Shown here: positions 11,141-21,965 of the stretch, piece after piece
How positions within the stretch are numbered: the first letter of the stretch is position 1
Layout of the letters: the number at the start of each line of letters is the position of its first letter
NCBI GenBank assembly: GCA_947000775.1
Contig: CAMQGK010000638.1
Span: 29,241,001-29,305,000, forward strand
Direction of reading: 5' to 3'
From: Pterois miles
Taxonomy: Eukaryota > Chordata > Actinopteri > Perciformes > Scorpaenidae
DNA: 64,000 nucleotides
Made by a program: the position numbers and the translations under genes
Notes under the pieces: generated by a model
Database searches by the model: none
What the model was told of the DNA's origin: nothing
The model's input: the letters and a program-made list of their open reading frames with translations, nothing else

Positions 11141-12147
11141 AAAATACAAATAACTACGCTGAATACACTCAGATGAGGAAATATGGCCAGGGCCAGTTTT
11201 ACTGCACAAAACTACTGTACATATACTTACAACCAGTTATGAATATCAAAAGTAACAACAGGAGTGACAATTAACTGCTGGCAAAGCCTTCATCGCTGGC
11301 ATCTAAATGAAATCCACTGGCACGAACAAAATCAGTTTAGCTTGCTTGTATCTCGTTAACCAATCACTATATAGAGCACACAAGACTACCACAGAACCAG
11401 AGTTAGGCTCATTATATGGCGTGATGTGACAGGCAAGAATAATTGTTTCAGGGTCAGTTCAGATCCATGTATATGGAGAAAAGCTAACGCCTTGTTGTCT
11501 CAGTTATTATTAAACTATACAGCACATATGTGGAGAAATCGAAAGATGAGTCCTACGGATCAGTAATCCACATCCATGTCTGATCGTCGATCTGTTGGTA
11601 ATGCCTCGGGGCTCCAGGAGAGGGACTGTGCGCCTCCGCTATGTGTTGTTGTTTTTTTATGACAGAGGAGAAAATGCGTGTTTCATACTTTGTATTGTGT
11701 TTGGAAGCTTCCAGCTAACTGTTTACTGAATGCTTTATTGATCGCTGTTGGAAGTTAATTCATGTGTTGAGGAAGCTAAAGGGTTAAAATACATTTTATA
11801 AAAGATGATTCATGCTGTGTTAGAGTTAAAAACATTTAGGAATGGTTAAAAAGATATTTCAAATGGTTTCAGAAAGTTAAAACTGTAATTTGGTGGTGAT
11901 CGCCCGCTCAGAAACCTGAGTTCAGATGCATACATGTATGAATGTTGGTGGCATCGTATTACATTTGAGATTTGACTCAATACAGCGACGGGTGGAGGCG
12001 AGAGCTGCGTTTGTTTTCTTCACCCTTCTCTCTGACTATCCCCCGTTTAAGGGCACAACAGCGACGGCCTGTTTGCACGACAAGCAGTATAAATACCAGA
12101 GTAATAAGGTGTTTATGGTGTAATTGATACGTCTTTCCTGATTCCTG
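11141..12147. other. Unannotated stretch
   Basis: About 1 kb without a supported feature. Overlapping short frames at 11926-12189 are not credible as exons. Confidence 0.35.
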
Positions 12148-12340
12148 TGTCATTTGTACACCATGTGTTGTGAACTGCAACGTTAACATGTGTGGATAAA
12201 TGCTGTGGTGAGAGTTAGAGATGTAGAATAAAAAGAGGAAGGTTATGACATGTGGGCTGGGAGGTGGATGGGTCCAACAAACAATGGACTTTTAACCAGG
12301 AGGCCCGTGTTTGGTTCGTAAGTCATGTTATGTATTTTGT
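12148..12340 (-). repeat. Family A dispersed repeat, copy 4, with flanking gtcatttgtac module
   Basis: Reverse-oriented closing motif (ggatgggtccaacaaac, then ggacttttaaccaggaggcc) at about 12268-12305. About 110 bp away, on its 3-prime side, lies gtcatttgtacacc, the same flanking module that follows copy 6 (as gcgtacaaatgac at 15188). The two copies therefore share an outer boundary. Confidence 0.55.
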
Positions 12341-12708
12341 GACATTTATGATGTGTTTTCCATCATTGCTTCTGTAGTGACCGGCCGCGTGAGGAGCGCG
12401 TGGCGGCTGCGTTACCGCTTATTTTTCATTTCAGCGTCCATTAGACGCCGCGTTAACGGGTGATAGCTGCCACGCCGCCGCATGAGACGCACTTCTGACG
12501 CTCCGCTCAGCTGCGTCTCTTCTACAGATTCCAGGTTTCGCCTATTTTTGACGCGAGCTGCACATTTCACAGCAGCAACAGACAATGAAGATGATCGTTT
12601 GACTGTATATTGACTTCATATCAGCAACATTACGACACTTTCAATGTCTAGATATCTGTAGAAAATGTCACGAACATGAAAAAAGTCAAGATCTATTTTT
12701 AAATCAAA
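12341..12708. other. Unannotated, CpG-richer stretch
   Basis: 12380-12545 is locally rich in CpG (ccggccgcgtgaggagcgcg, gccacgccgccgcatg) compared with the AT-rich surroundings. No exon or promoter motif set is clear. Confidence 0.3.
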
Positions 12709-13041
12709 ACTTCCGGCTTTCATCTTAAAATAAAACCCCTCAAGCGTTTTTTATGTAGACAGAACTCCTTCATTTGTTAACACAAGGCTTTTATTCTGAA
12801 ATATGTGCAGGACAGTGTTGTAGAAGATGCAGTGACTCGCAGGGCTCCAGGAATGAATATAGTACGGGATTTTAGTTGTGGATTATTAATATTATTTGCA
12901 AATTACCACATATTTCTTGACCTTTCCCTGTCTAAAATAAAAAGAAATGACATTTATAATGAAATGAATTATTATTATAATTATTATGAAAGTCAAACAG
13001 ATGTGTGAATCATGCAGCTGCCGTCAAGCGGCCGGTCTGGC
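12709..13041 (+). repeat. Family B dispersed repeat, copy 1 (longest)
   Basis: Runs from cttccggctttcatcttaaa through ggcttttattctgaaatatg, gcaggacagtgttgtagaag, tgcagtgactcgcagggctc, a gtggattatta / caaattacca block and gtctaaaataaa, to a gtcaagcggccggtctgg end. Matches 52218-52482 (+), 42139-42403 (-) and 29326-29482 (-). No coding potential; type unknown, probably non-autonomous. Confidence 0.75.
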
Positions 13042-13075
13042 TTCGAGTCGGGGGTTTCGAGTGAACCTTCATTTG

Positions 13076-13275
13076 TGACCCTAGAAATAAACGAGTCGTA
13101 ACTCAAGGCCCGTTTACGAGCCTTTTCCAGAGATTTATTCTTACTGTAGGTGTGTTTTCTGTTACCCAGTCTCCTGGGAAGATGAATAAATACCACGACA
13201 TTTCATGTGTCGTGAGGACGTATTTTAGCCTTTTCACTTGTAATTTTTAAGCCGCTTTTCATATGTTATTTGCTG
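13076..13275 (+). repeat. Family C dispersed repeat, copy 1
   Basis: Nearly the same sequence recurs at 14729-14909: agaaataa.cgag, gagccttttccagag, tttattcttactgtaggtgt, cccagtctcctgggaag, aataaataccacga, gaggacgtattttagcc, ending in a cgccacttttcgcatgtcat-like block. Family A follows both copies. Confidence 0.8.
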
Positions 13276-13429
13276 TAAGCTGTGGGGGTAATTACTGGAA
13301 AAATAACAGGTGCTCCTCCTCTTCCCGTTCTACTGCGTGTTGTTATATCTTGTGAAATATTATTCCTCATTTTTCATGCATTGTCCTATGAATATCCAGC
13401 AACTCGTGTCAATTTCTGCTCCTTGCATG

Positions 13430-13605
13430 CATACAGTCTTTTCAAAAGAAGCTTCCATCCTCACAGGAAACTACTTGTTTCCATTTATGAAAAGATTGTG
13501 TTTTTTGTTAAAATAACTCTGGAACTGACACAGCAAATAAATTAGCAGTGACCTCTGATTAAAAGTCCTCCTGGGACCCACCCGGGACCCACCCGGGACC
13601 CACCC
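13430..13605 (+). repeat. Family A dispersed repeat, copy 5, with triplicated end
   Basis: Matches copy 2 closely over catacagtcttttcaaaa, cttccatcctcacaggaaac and tgttaaaataactctgg. The closing part gttaaaagtcctcc(tg) runs into three exact 11-bp units of gggacccaccc (13573-13605), a local expansion of the gggaccca sequence normally found once at this end. Confidence 0.75.
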
Positions 13606-14728
13606 TGTCGGTTCACAGTTATGTGGATTACAGACCCTGATCTTCTGGCATCTTGCCTCTCTCTGATAATGTCTTGACAGACACACAAACACGTTTGACA
13701 CAGAAATTCAAATCTGAAATTCTCACAAAAAGCTGTTTCTTTGCACAGGTTGGTTAAATATTGACGTAATAACACAAGAAGCAGCAGCTTCATGGACAGA
13801 TTTTAATCATCCCAAATGTGTCTTTGGCAGCTTTGTGTTCTCTCTGGCAAAAAGCCAACCATCAGCTGGAGCCATTTCCACTTTAAAGCCTCTAAAACCA
13901 TTTTGTGGTCGAACCTGTCACCTCGGCTGATGGATACTTCTGTCAAAATCTGTCACTAGAAGACTGTAATACTTCTATTGGGTTGTTGGGTTTCTACTGA
14001 GTCTCTGCTGAGGGACAGCGAGCAACATGATGCCACTGGAGGTGTTTGTGTCTATTGTTATAGCTCTGGTTTGGTCTCCACCAGATCCACAGTAAACCAA
14101 CATCACAAAACTAGCGTTGATGAAGGCCAACTGTTGCGTCGCCTCACTTTGCCTTTGTTTTGGCTGACAAATGGCATTTGAACACATCGCTAAGACTCCA
14201 GCCGACGGTAAGTTAGTACGTACGTTATGCATCAGTGTGAGAGGAAATAACTCTACATACCAGCAGGAGGCGGTAGACTGTGTTCATTATTCACAAACAA
14301 GCTGCTGTTATGATACGTATATGAAATAAAGCGCCGTCTGCCGACCGCTTTCACACCACTCTCACCGCTTAGCTTCACTCCAGATGTTCATGTCGCTGTG
14401 TTGAAATGGTCAGATGAGATGAAGATGGAAGATGAGAGGAGTCTTCTGTGTTTTTAGTCTCTCAGAAACAATCTGCACCACCGATTCAACCGTAAAAACG
14501 AGGCCGGCGCTCACCGACGGCCCAAACTGCTGGCTCGCTGTGTCAGCGTTTTTGTAAGAAACAGACTTTAAGATGACAAGCAAGCAATGAGTTGGTGGGT
14601 TTTAAAGACTAGAAATCATGAGGTTTTGCTGCTGAAGACGCTGTATTTATGACAACAGAAACTTGATAAATATTTGAAAACTCTTTTAATTTGGTGATTT
14701 ACTCTCAGACTGATTGGGACGTTTCATT
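13606..14728. other. Unannotated stretch
   Basis: About 1.1 kb of unique-looking sequence. Frames at 13975-14232 on opposite strands are mutual shadows. No exon supported. Confidence 0.35.
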
Positions 14729-14909
14729 GATGACCATAGAAATAAGTGAGCCACGAGCCTTTTCCAGAGGTTTATTCTTACTGTAGGTGTGTTTTCTGTC
14801 ACCCAGTCTCCTGGGAAGGTGTATAAATACCACGATATTCTGTGTCATGAGGACGTATTTTAGCCTTTTTTTAATTTGTACGCCACTTTTCGCATGTCAT
14901 TTGTAAACG
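14729..14909 (+). repeat. Family C dispersed repeat, copy 2
   Basis: Second copy of the 13076-13275 sequence, about 1.65 kb downstream in the same orientation, with its end preserved better (gtacgccacttttcgcatgt, then catttgtaaac). It abuts Family A copy 6 within five bases. Confidence 0.8.
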
Positions 14910-14913
14910 TCCT

Positions 14914-15210
14914 CAGTTAGGTTCAGGTTCACATGGTTAGAGTAAAGGAATAATAACGACCAATAAAGGTTTGGTGTAAAATAAGTAAGCAAACTAAGTA
15001 TAACTTGTATGGAAAAAAACTAAAACTACATGTCAATAAAAAATGTGACAAACATCATTAACGTAACTTACAAAACAAAACAACAGTCTCCTGGTTTACA
15101 GTCCTGAGTTTGTTGGACCCATCTGCCAACCATAAATGGTCTTTCTTGCTTTTTATATTATGTCACTAACAGGTACAGGATGCATAGCGTACAAATGACA
15201 CGTGGAAATC
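14914..15210 (+). repeat. Family A dispersed repeat, copy 6, with inverted flank
   Basis: Opens with gttaggttcaggttcaca, passes a diverged middle with ggtttggtgtaaaataagta, and closes with cagtctcctggtttacagtc and gtttgttggaccca (to 15127). At 15188-15200 gcgtacaaatgac is the inverse of the catttgtaaac module ending Family C copy 2, so C-A-C(inverted) may be one element. Confidence 0.65.
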
Positions 15211-15788
15211 AAGAAAGCGTTGTTTTATTTGTACATTATTGTGGCATTTACACGCCTTATGCGACAGTACTGGTTTTCTGATGAAGACCATGCGATGCCG
15301 TTGAAAGCCCAGAAGACAAGAAAAAAGACATTTGAACTCTTCTCGATGTCTCGCAGCCACCCTGAAATATTTCCATGTGATTTGAGGCAAAAAACGTCAC
15401 AACGCATGACGACATTCAATCCATTAAACCACAAATGAAATTAAAAGTCTCCCTGTTATCGGCACAATCACTTGATCAAAACATTTTCTACATTTAACAT
15501 TTGAATCTGTCACATAGTCCTCCTCAGAATCGGAGTTTTAATGGTTATTAGGCCACAGGTTGGCCGCTGAGATCAGGCCTCCAGCGGCTCGACCAATCAG
15601 ACCCTACGGAGGCAAACAGCAGCTGATGAAAGGCACGTTAACAATCAGGCTGCTGTTTCCGACTCAACCAAACAATTAATAAACATTTCGGCTGCAAATT
15701 GGACCACATGGGACATTTTAGGATGTGAGCACTTTTCATCTGATGAATAATTTAGCATGTGAATGAATCAACTTCCCGCCTTGTTTCT
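15211..15788. other. Unannotated stretch
   Basis: Open frames on both strands at 15166-15438 overlap in shadow fashion. No domain or exon signal is recognised. Confidence 0.3.
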
Positions 15789-15841
15789 ATGTGTGTATGT
15801 GTGTGTGTGCGTGAGTGTGCGTGCGTGTGTGTGTGTGTGTG
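15789..15841. repeat. Imperfect (TG)n microsatellite
   Basis: TG/CG/TA dinucleotide run with interruptions (gtgcgtgagtgtgcgtgcg) leading to a clean TG end. Confidence 0.95.
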
Positions 15842-17111
15842 GCAGCAGTGATCCAGTGCACGATGTACGCTGATGCTCAGCTCTTAACACCAGGATAACT
15901 GTAGCATGACTGGCGTTTATCAGGCTGATGCAAACAGGCTGCTGTTTGAGGTTCAAGGAGTTGAAGAGGAGGATGATGGGTATGTTGGAGGAGTGGAGGT
16001 GGTGTGTGCTGGAAGGGTGGAGGCGGTGACAAGGCAGCGGAGTGATGGATAAAGAGCGGGATGGAGGGATTACTGGGGTTCAACCCCACACTGTTGATTT
16101 TATGTCAAGCCTGATGCCTCCAGCTCCAAGCCGTGGACTCTTGATGACTTCCAGGTCTATGATGCTCAAATGTAAGTGTGCATGTGCGTGTGTGCATGTG
16201 TGTGTGTGCGTGTGCATTTTCTTGCTTGGCTGCGTGGCTGATAGTGCAAATGAGTGATGGTTGCAGGAAAGAAGGGCGAAGGAAGAACAAGGATGGGAGA
16301 TGTGGAAAAGAGGCGAGGGAGGTGAGTGATGGGAAAGAGGGCACCAAATGTCTGATGAATGGTGAGACGACGGTGGAGGAGAGTGATTGATGGAGGGAAA
16401 TGAAGGAATAACGACCACGGCCACACAGAGGAAGAGAAGAAGAAGCGAAAATGAGGTGAAAGGAAAAAAGGGTAAAAAAGCAGCAGAAGAGAGCAGGGAA
16501 AGCAACCCCCACTCCAACACTCACATTCACACTCAATCACACCATCACACACACTCACCAATCTGCTTCTGTTCTCCGTGGGCGAGCCGGCAGGGAAAGG
16601 AAACAGGAAAGAGAGGGAGAGAGAGCAGAGCGGTGGTCCCTCGATCCGAGCGGCAAGTGAGCGAGCAAGACGTCTGCACCGGAGAGAGGAGGGAAAAACG
16701 AGGAGGTGCAACAGACCAAACACCAGCAAGCAACTCCTTGTGATCAGAATCCCAGTTTTACTCCAAATCCACCTGAATCCTCAGCTGTAGAAACACACTT
16801 GCAAACAGCACACACACATCACACACACACACACACATCCACTGTGCTCGTGCACGCTCCCTCGCCTGTCGCAATGACACCGTCGGCTCCTCGGGCCGCC
16901 GGTGCGAGAGCAGAAATGAGCACACGGACCTAAAACACCTTCCTCCTCTGTTGTACCTCCTGCTGCTGTCTGTCCTCTTCATCCAGTGAGGAGGAAGAGA
17001 GGTGAAGGAGCAAAGTCTTCTTCTTATTCCTGCTTTATTATCCTGCTCTCTGGTGTCCTTCAGTGTCGGACTGGCTGCTGCTCCACAGCGCAGAGAGGCT
17101 GGACTGCATTC

Positions 17112-17113
<2 letters not shown>
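15842..17113. repeat. Low-complexity TG/GA/CA-rich zone
   Basis: Imperfect TG run at 16167-16217, purine-rich + strand (GGA/GAA) at 16260-16500, CA-rich tracts at 16510-16560 and 16806-16839. Within it, 16580-16700 and 16845-16920 are richer in CpG (cgagccggcaggg, gatccgagcggcaagtgagc, ctcctcgggccgccggtg). A promoter or 5-prime exon is conceivable, but no start, splice or TATA evidence decides it. Open frames here are composition artefacts on both strands. Confidence 0.6.

Positions 17114-17167
<54 letters not shown>
17114..17167. repeat. (CT)n microsatellite
   Basis: About 27 uninterrupted CT units, followed by a pyrimidine-rich stretch to about 17280. Confidence 0.98.
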
Positions 17168-17168
<1 letters not shown>

Positions 17169-18039
17169 CATCTCCAGCCCCCTCCTACCTCTCTCACCCC
17201 TCTCTCTCTGCTGCTCAGTGTGCATCTCCTCCAAACCTCCTCAGCTCCCTCCTTCAGTCTCTCCTCATTCCCTGAACACGTTCCCTTCCACCTGTTTTTA
17301 TGCACTATTTAAATTTGCGTCAGTTAACGGCTGCAGCACACGGCGCACGTCACACAGACTGAAGAAGCAGTCAGAAGCTCATCCGGACGACACAATGTGA
17401 TAAAACTGCTGCTTTTCCAGAGAGTTGACACGTCGATGCTGCGAGGACTTGATTTCTGGAAGGAAGACTGTTTTTTTCTCATTTATGATAGAGCTGTGAA
17501 GTGGGACAAGCTGCTGGTTCAAATTATCCTCAACACAGAAATACAGGAGTCTCCTGAATCATGTAATGATCATATACGTACAGTAGGGTCATGTCATCGG
17601 TTTGGATTATTTCAACTTGAAGGTGAAGTGTTGGTAACATCTAGTGGTGACGTTGTAGATTGCAACAAATCAAAACTTAAGTAGATGATTGGCCACCAAC
17701 AGGCGGACTGTGGTCCGAGTCCGGACCTAGAAGCCCTCCCATATGGACCTGGACTTGCAGCCAAAACAGAAGGTCATGATTTAAAACCTGACTGGGCTCA
17801 GCTTTTCTCGTCTTTCCGGTGGTTGAGAGGATGAGGAAATACACAGACCGATTGCATGCAAGTTATACCATCCCATGTGATATTACTCAGCCAATCAAGT
17901 CTGTGCATTCCAGGCGGTGAACACTGGGACTATACAAGTTACAAGCAAGTGACACATGAAAAGAAAGATAGCAATACAGGTTGACAGAATAAAGGGAGAT
18001 ATACAGACAACTGAGCCGGAGAATGGGAGAGAAGAATAA
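17168..18039. other. Unannotated stretch
   Basis: A 95-codon forward frame at 17397-17684 shows no domain, and no splice sites support it. Nothing else recognised. Confidence 0.3.
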
Positions 18040-18271
18040 GGAACAAATGGGGCTCTCCAACAAAAAAGAAAAGTGGACAGTGAAAATAGAGCATTTAATC
18101 CGGAATGACAGACTCAGTCCTGCTCAGACTTCCCTCTGAGAGCTCTAAACCAGTGTGTCTCATATGTTCTCATTTAATAACAGTGCCGATATGAAACGCC
18201 ATTATGAGACAAAACATAAAGGTTTTGAACAAACACACTCACTCAGATCTGAAGAGAGATCACAGAAAATA
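18040..18271 (+). pseudogene. Broken hAT transposase fragment, BED zinc finger
   Basis: Frame one reads LPSESSKPVCLICS (about 18129-18170), the first half of a BED-type finger with its CxxC pair. After a frameshift the next frame gives MKRHYETKHKGFEQT and a SEERSQKI end (about 18191-18268), which carries the two finger histidines (RHYETKH). This order is characteristic of GTF2IRD2/ZBED-like hAT transposases, which use the finger to bind transposon ends. The fragment lacks the catalytic RNase H-like domain and the C-terminal hAT dimerisation region, has a frameshift between the Cys and His pairs, and is cut off by the MITE at 18272. It is a relic, of the same broad group as the one at 3694. 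Confidence 0.75.
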
Positions 18272-18842
18272 CTGTATTTTTCGCACTATAAGGCGCACTG
18301 GATTATAAGACGCACGATCAATGCACGTGTCTATTTTCAGTCAGTCTAGTTGCTGTTACTCAGCTGTTCAGTGATGATTCCTGCCTTCCTGATCCATCGG
18401 CAGATAGTGGAGGAACTGGCCCGGCGTTGCCTCCCTGTCTTGGTGAATGTGTGTTGGCCTTCTGTCATCCAACGCTCCCACGCAGCTCTCAGTTTAACTC
18501 TGAACGACCTGTCGACACCGATATCTAGCGGTTGGAGTTCTTTAGTTCATCCACCCAGAATGACGGCGAGCTCCGAAGTAGTTTTCTTCTCTTTCGTTTT
18601 GACGGTGTCGGTGAGTACCGTAATGCTCCGACAGTCCATCCAGCGGTGCGGCTTCGTAGCTACCAAAGTCGTAATGAAACATTTTGACAAATAGAGCATA
18701 ATACAGCGCCCTGTACCACATAAAACGGGTTCGAGGTCAGTAAGCACAACCAGAACTGGTACATAAGGCTCGCTGGATTATAAGTCGATTTTTGAGAAAA
18801 TTAAAGGATTTTAAGTGCACCTTATCGTGCGAAAAAGCCCAC
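18272..18842. mobile_element. 571-bp MITE with TA target-site duplication
   Basis: Left end ctgtatttttcgcactataa and the reverse complement of the right end (gtgggctttttcgcacgata) form inverted termini, continuing through aagg(c/t)gcac. TA flanks both ends (18270-18271 and 18843-18844), as expected for Tc1/mariner/pogo-type insertion. The interior has no transposase frame. I recognise the interior (ccatcggcagatagtggagg..., ccgatatctagcggttggag) as a widespread fish repeat, but the formal family is not certain. Confidence 0.85.
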
Positions 18843-19146
18843 TATGACCAGTCCACAGTCCCTGTGGGGGAGTTGGATATAAGAGTGACATGATGTGTAG
18901 AGATTTATTACCTGTAAAATTGGTCAAAACTGTTCAGTCAAGATGTGAAACAGAAAAAAAGAAATTCATGCTCCCTTTATTTTACTTTTCTGAAGATATT
19001 TTCACATTTTATTTATTTTCTCTTATTTTGAAATACAAGTATGTATATGTTTTATAAAACCAAGACAACATGTCTGGGACATACACACCACAGATGTATG
19101 TTCAAAGCTCAGAGAAAAACTGCCTCAGTATTCCCAAATGACACTA

Positions 19147-19149
<3 letters not shown>
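18843..19149. other. Unannotated stretch
   Basis: No feature recognised. AT-rich with ttatttt runs around 18978-19030. Confidence 0.35.
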
Positions 19150-19180
<31 letters not shown>

Positions 19181-19290
19181 TTCCATTAAAGTACACAGTA
19201 ATGTAGACACAGTACACAGTAATTTCTGTGAAGGTAAACAGTCCAGTGCTGACAGTGGAGGAGCTTCAGGGAGAAATCACTCACCAGGGA

Positions 19291-19347
<57 letters not shown>
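19150..19347. repeat. (CA)n and (TG)n microsatellites in inverted arrangement
   Basis: About 15 CA units at 19150-19179 and 27 TG units at 19294-19347, separated by 114 bp of unique sequence. The two runs are reverse complements, so a long hairpin is possible. Open frames of repeated HT or CV residues are artefacts. Confidence 0.95.
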
Positions 19348-19348
<1 letters not shown>

Positions 19349-19498
19349 ATGTATGAGTCACTGCATAAAATCTCCATCTTAATTCATATCCTCTATTTCT
19401 GTGAACCAAAATCTTATTTTCTTAAAGCTGTATTTTTCTTTGCCTCTGGGGGCAGAAAACACCACAAGCTACAATATATGATGTAATATTAGAAAAAT

Positions 19499-19811
19499 TC
19501 ACGGTTCGGTTCATATCACGGTTTTTGTTTCAGTCCAGAGCAGCAGTAAACTGGGTCTGTGGTGCAGCACGGAGGCCAAGAAACGGCAGATTATAGCGCT
19601 GCTCAACGACCCGAATCATATGCTGAAATCCAGCGACCTGAACGACGGCATCAGGCTGCAGGTCTCTGGCTGTAAACCTCCCGATGCTTTAGTTAGTTAG
19701 TTTAGTAGTTTTTTAGTTTAGTTGTGTAGCTGCTCTGAGTCTGCATGTAGAGGCTGGTTCATGCTGCTGGGAGAAGGAGTCGCTCCTTCCTCCCCGACTC
19801 TCTGCTCCTAT
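19499..19811 (+). mobile_element. Possible hAT-type non-autonomous element, left part
   Basis: Starts with ttcacggttcggttcatatc followed by acggtttttg, a pattern I know from fish hAT-like MITE ends. It runs directly into the duplicated block at 19812. No right terminus was found, and the array blocks may have replaced it. Confidence 0.4.
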
Positions 19812-20552
19812 CAACGGACACACCGGAGCGACGTCTCCAGAAATCATTGATCATATTGGAAGTATTGCTGCTAGCATTAGCCACACGTGTTGCTCAGCGC
19901 TGACACACAGTTGACGTTTCAGCCACCACTTTTTTTCCCGCCACTGTCATCCGTAACACATCATACGCAACACGTCATACGTAACACATCATACGCAACA
20001 CGTCATACGTAACACATCATACGTAACACGTCATACGTAACACATCATACGCAACACGTCATACGTAACACATCATACGTAACACGTCATCCGTAACACC
20101 GTCATCCGTAACACCGTCATCCGTAACATGTCATACGTAACACCGTCATACGTAACACGTCATACGTAACACATCATACGCAACACCGTCATCCGTAACA
20201 CGTCATCCGTAACACCGTCATACGTAACACGTCATACGTAACACCGTCATACGTAACACGTCATCCGTAACACCGTCATCCGTAACACGTCATCCGTAAC
20301 ACCGTCATACGTAACACGTCATATGTAACACTCCCACAGAGCAGAGAGAAACGCCGCCGGTGGATCCTGAATATCTGACAATGAATAGCTGATCATACAG
20401 AGAGCTCCACAGCGTCCCCCCTCTGTTAACTCCTTCCTCTCCTCTCTCATCCCTCTCTTCCTCATCTCTCCCTCCCCCTCTGTTAACTCCTTCCTCTCCT
20501 CTCTCATCCCTCTCTTCCTCATCTCTCCCTCCCTCTCTGTTAACTCCCTCCT
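19812..20552. repeat. Tandem-duplicated block, copy 1
   Basis: Block order: unique head (caacggacacaccggagcga ... cagccaccactttttttccc), an array of about 27 units of a 14-15-bp repeat (19938-20335; gtcatacgtaacac, atcatacgcaacac, gtcatccgtaacacc variants), unique middle (tcccacagagcagagagaaa ... cagcgtcccccctctg), then about 2.5 units of a CT-rich 57-bp repeat carrying ctctgttaactcc. The same head restarts at 20553, giving a 741-bp offset. Confidence 0.92.
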
Positions 20553-21635
20553 CAACGGACACACCGGAGCGACGTCTCCAGAAATCATTGATCATATTGG
20601 AAGTATTGCTGCTAGCATTAGCCACACGTGTTGCTCAGCGCTGACACACAGTTGACGTTTCAGCCACCACTTTTTTTCCCGCCACTGTCATCCGTAACAC
20701 ATCATACGCAACACGTCATACGTAACACATCATACGCAACACGTCATACGTAACACATCATACGTAACACGTCATACGTACCACATCATACGCAACACGT
20801 CATACGTAACACATCATACGTAACACGTCATCCGTAACACCGTCATCCGTAACACCGTCATCCGTAACATGTCATACGTAACACCGTCATACGTAACACG
20901 TCATACGTAACACATCATACGCAACACCGTCATCCGTAACACGTCATCCGTAACACCGTAATACGTAACACGTCATACGTAACACCGTCATACGTAACAC
21001 ATCATACGTAACACGTCATCCGTAACACCGTCATCCGGGTTTAACACCGTCATCCGTAACATGTCATACGTAACACATCATATGCAACACCGTCATCCGT
21101 AACACGTCATCCGTAACACCGTAATACGTAACACGTCATACGTAACACCGTCATACGTAACACATCATACGTAACACGTCATCCGTAACACCGTCATCCG
21201 TAACACGTCATCCGTAACACCGTCATCCGTAACACGTCATATGTAACACTCCCACAGAGCAGAGAGAAACGCCGCCGGTGGATCCTGAATATCTGACAAC
21301 GAATAGCTGATCATACAGAGAGCTCCACAGCGTCCCCCCTCTGTTAACTCCTTCCTCTCCTCTCTCATCCCTCTCTTCCTCATCTCTCCCTCCCCCTCTG
21401 TTAACTCCCTCCTCTCCTCTCTCATCCCTCTCTTCCTCTCTCTCCCTCCCTCTCTTCCTCCTCCTCTCCTCTCTCATCTCCTTCCTCTCTTCCTCATCTC
21501 TCCCTCCCTCTCTGTTAACTCCCTCCTCTCCTCTCTCATCCCTCTCTTCCTCATCTCTCCCTCCCTCTCTGTTAACTCCCTCCTCTCCTCTCTCATCCCT
21601 CTCTTCCTCATCTCTCCCTCCCTCTCTGTTAACCC
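20553..21635. repeat. Tandem-duplicated block, copy 2 (expanded)
   Basis: Same order as copy 1, but both arrays are longer: about 39 units of the 14-15-bp repeat (20679-21247) and five or so of the 57-bp CT-rich repeat (about 21335-21635). The 14-15-bp array contains a partly duplicated internal segment (about 20905-21000 and 21067-21170) and an insertion at about 21038 (ggtttaacacc). Glu/Arg-rich reverse-strand frames here are artefacts of the CT-rich array. Confidence 0.92.
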
Positions 21636-21680
21636 CCCCCCCCCTCCCCCCCCTCCCACCCCCCCCCCCCCCCCTCACAT

Positions 21681-21711
<31 letters not shown>

Positions 21712-21928
21712 ATCTCCCCCCCCCCCTCCCCAACCCCACCCCCCCCCCCCCCCCCCCCCCCCCCCCACCCCCCCCCCCCCCCCCCCTCCCCCCACCCACT
21801 CCCCCCCCACCCCCCCCCCCCCCCCCCCTCTCCCTCCCCAACAAACCCTCCCTCCCTCCCCCCCCTCATCCCCCCCCCCCTCACCCCCCCCCCCCCCCCC
21901 TCCCCCCCCCCCACCCCCCCCCCCCCCC

Positions 21929-21965
<37 letters not shown>

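Noticed and set aside
16545..17400. Possible promoter / first exon
   Set aside because: CpG content is only moderately raised and the zone is dominated by low-complexity tracts; no start or splice signal decides it.
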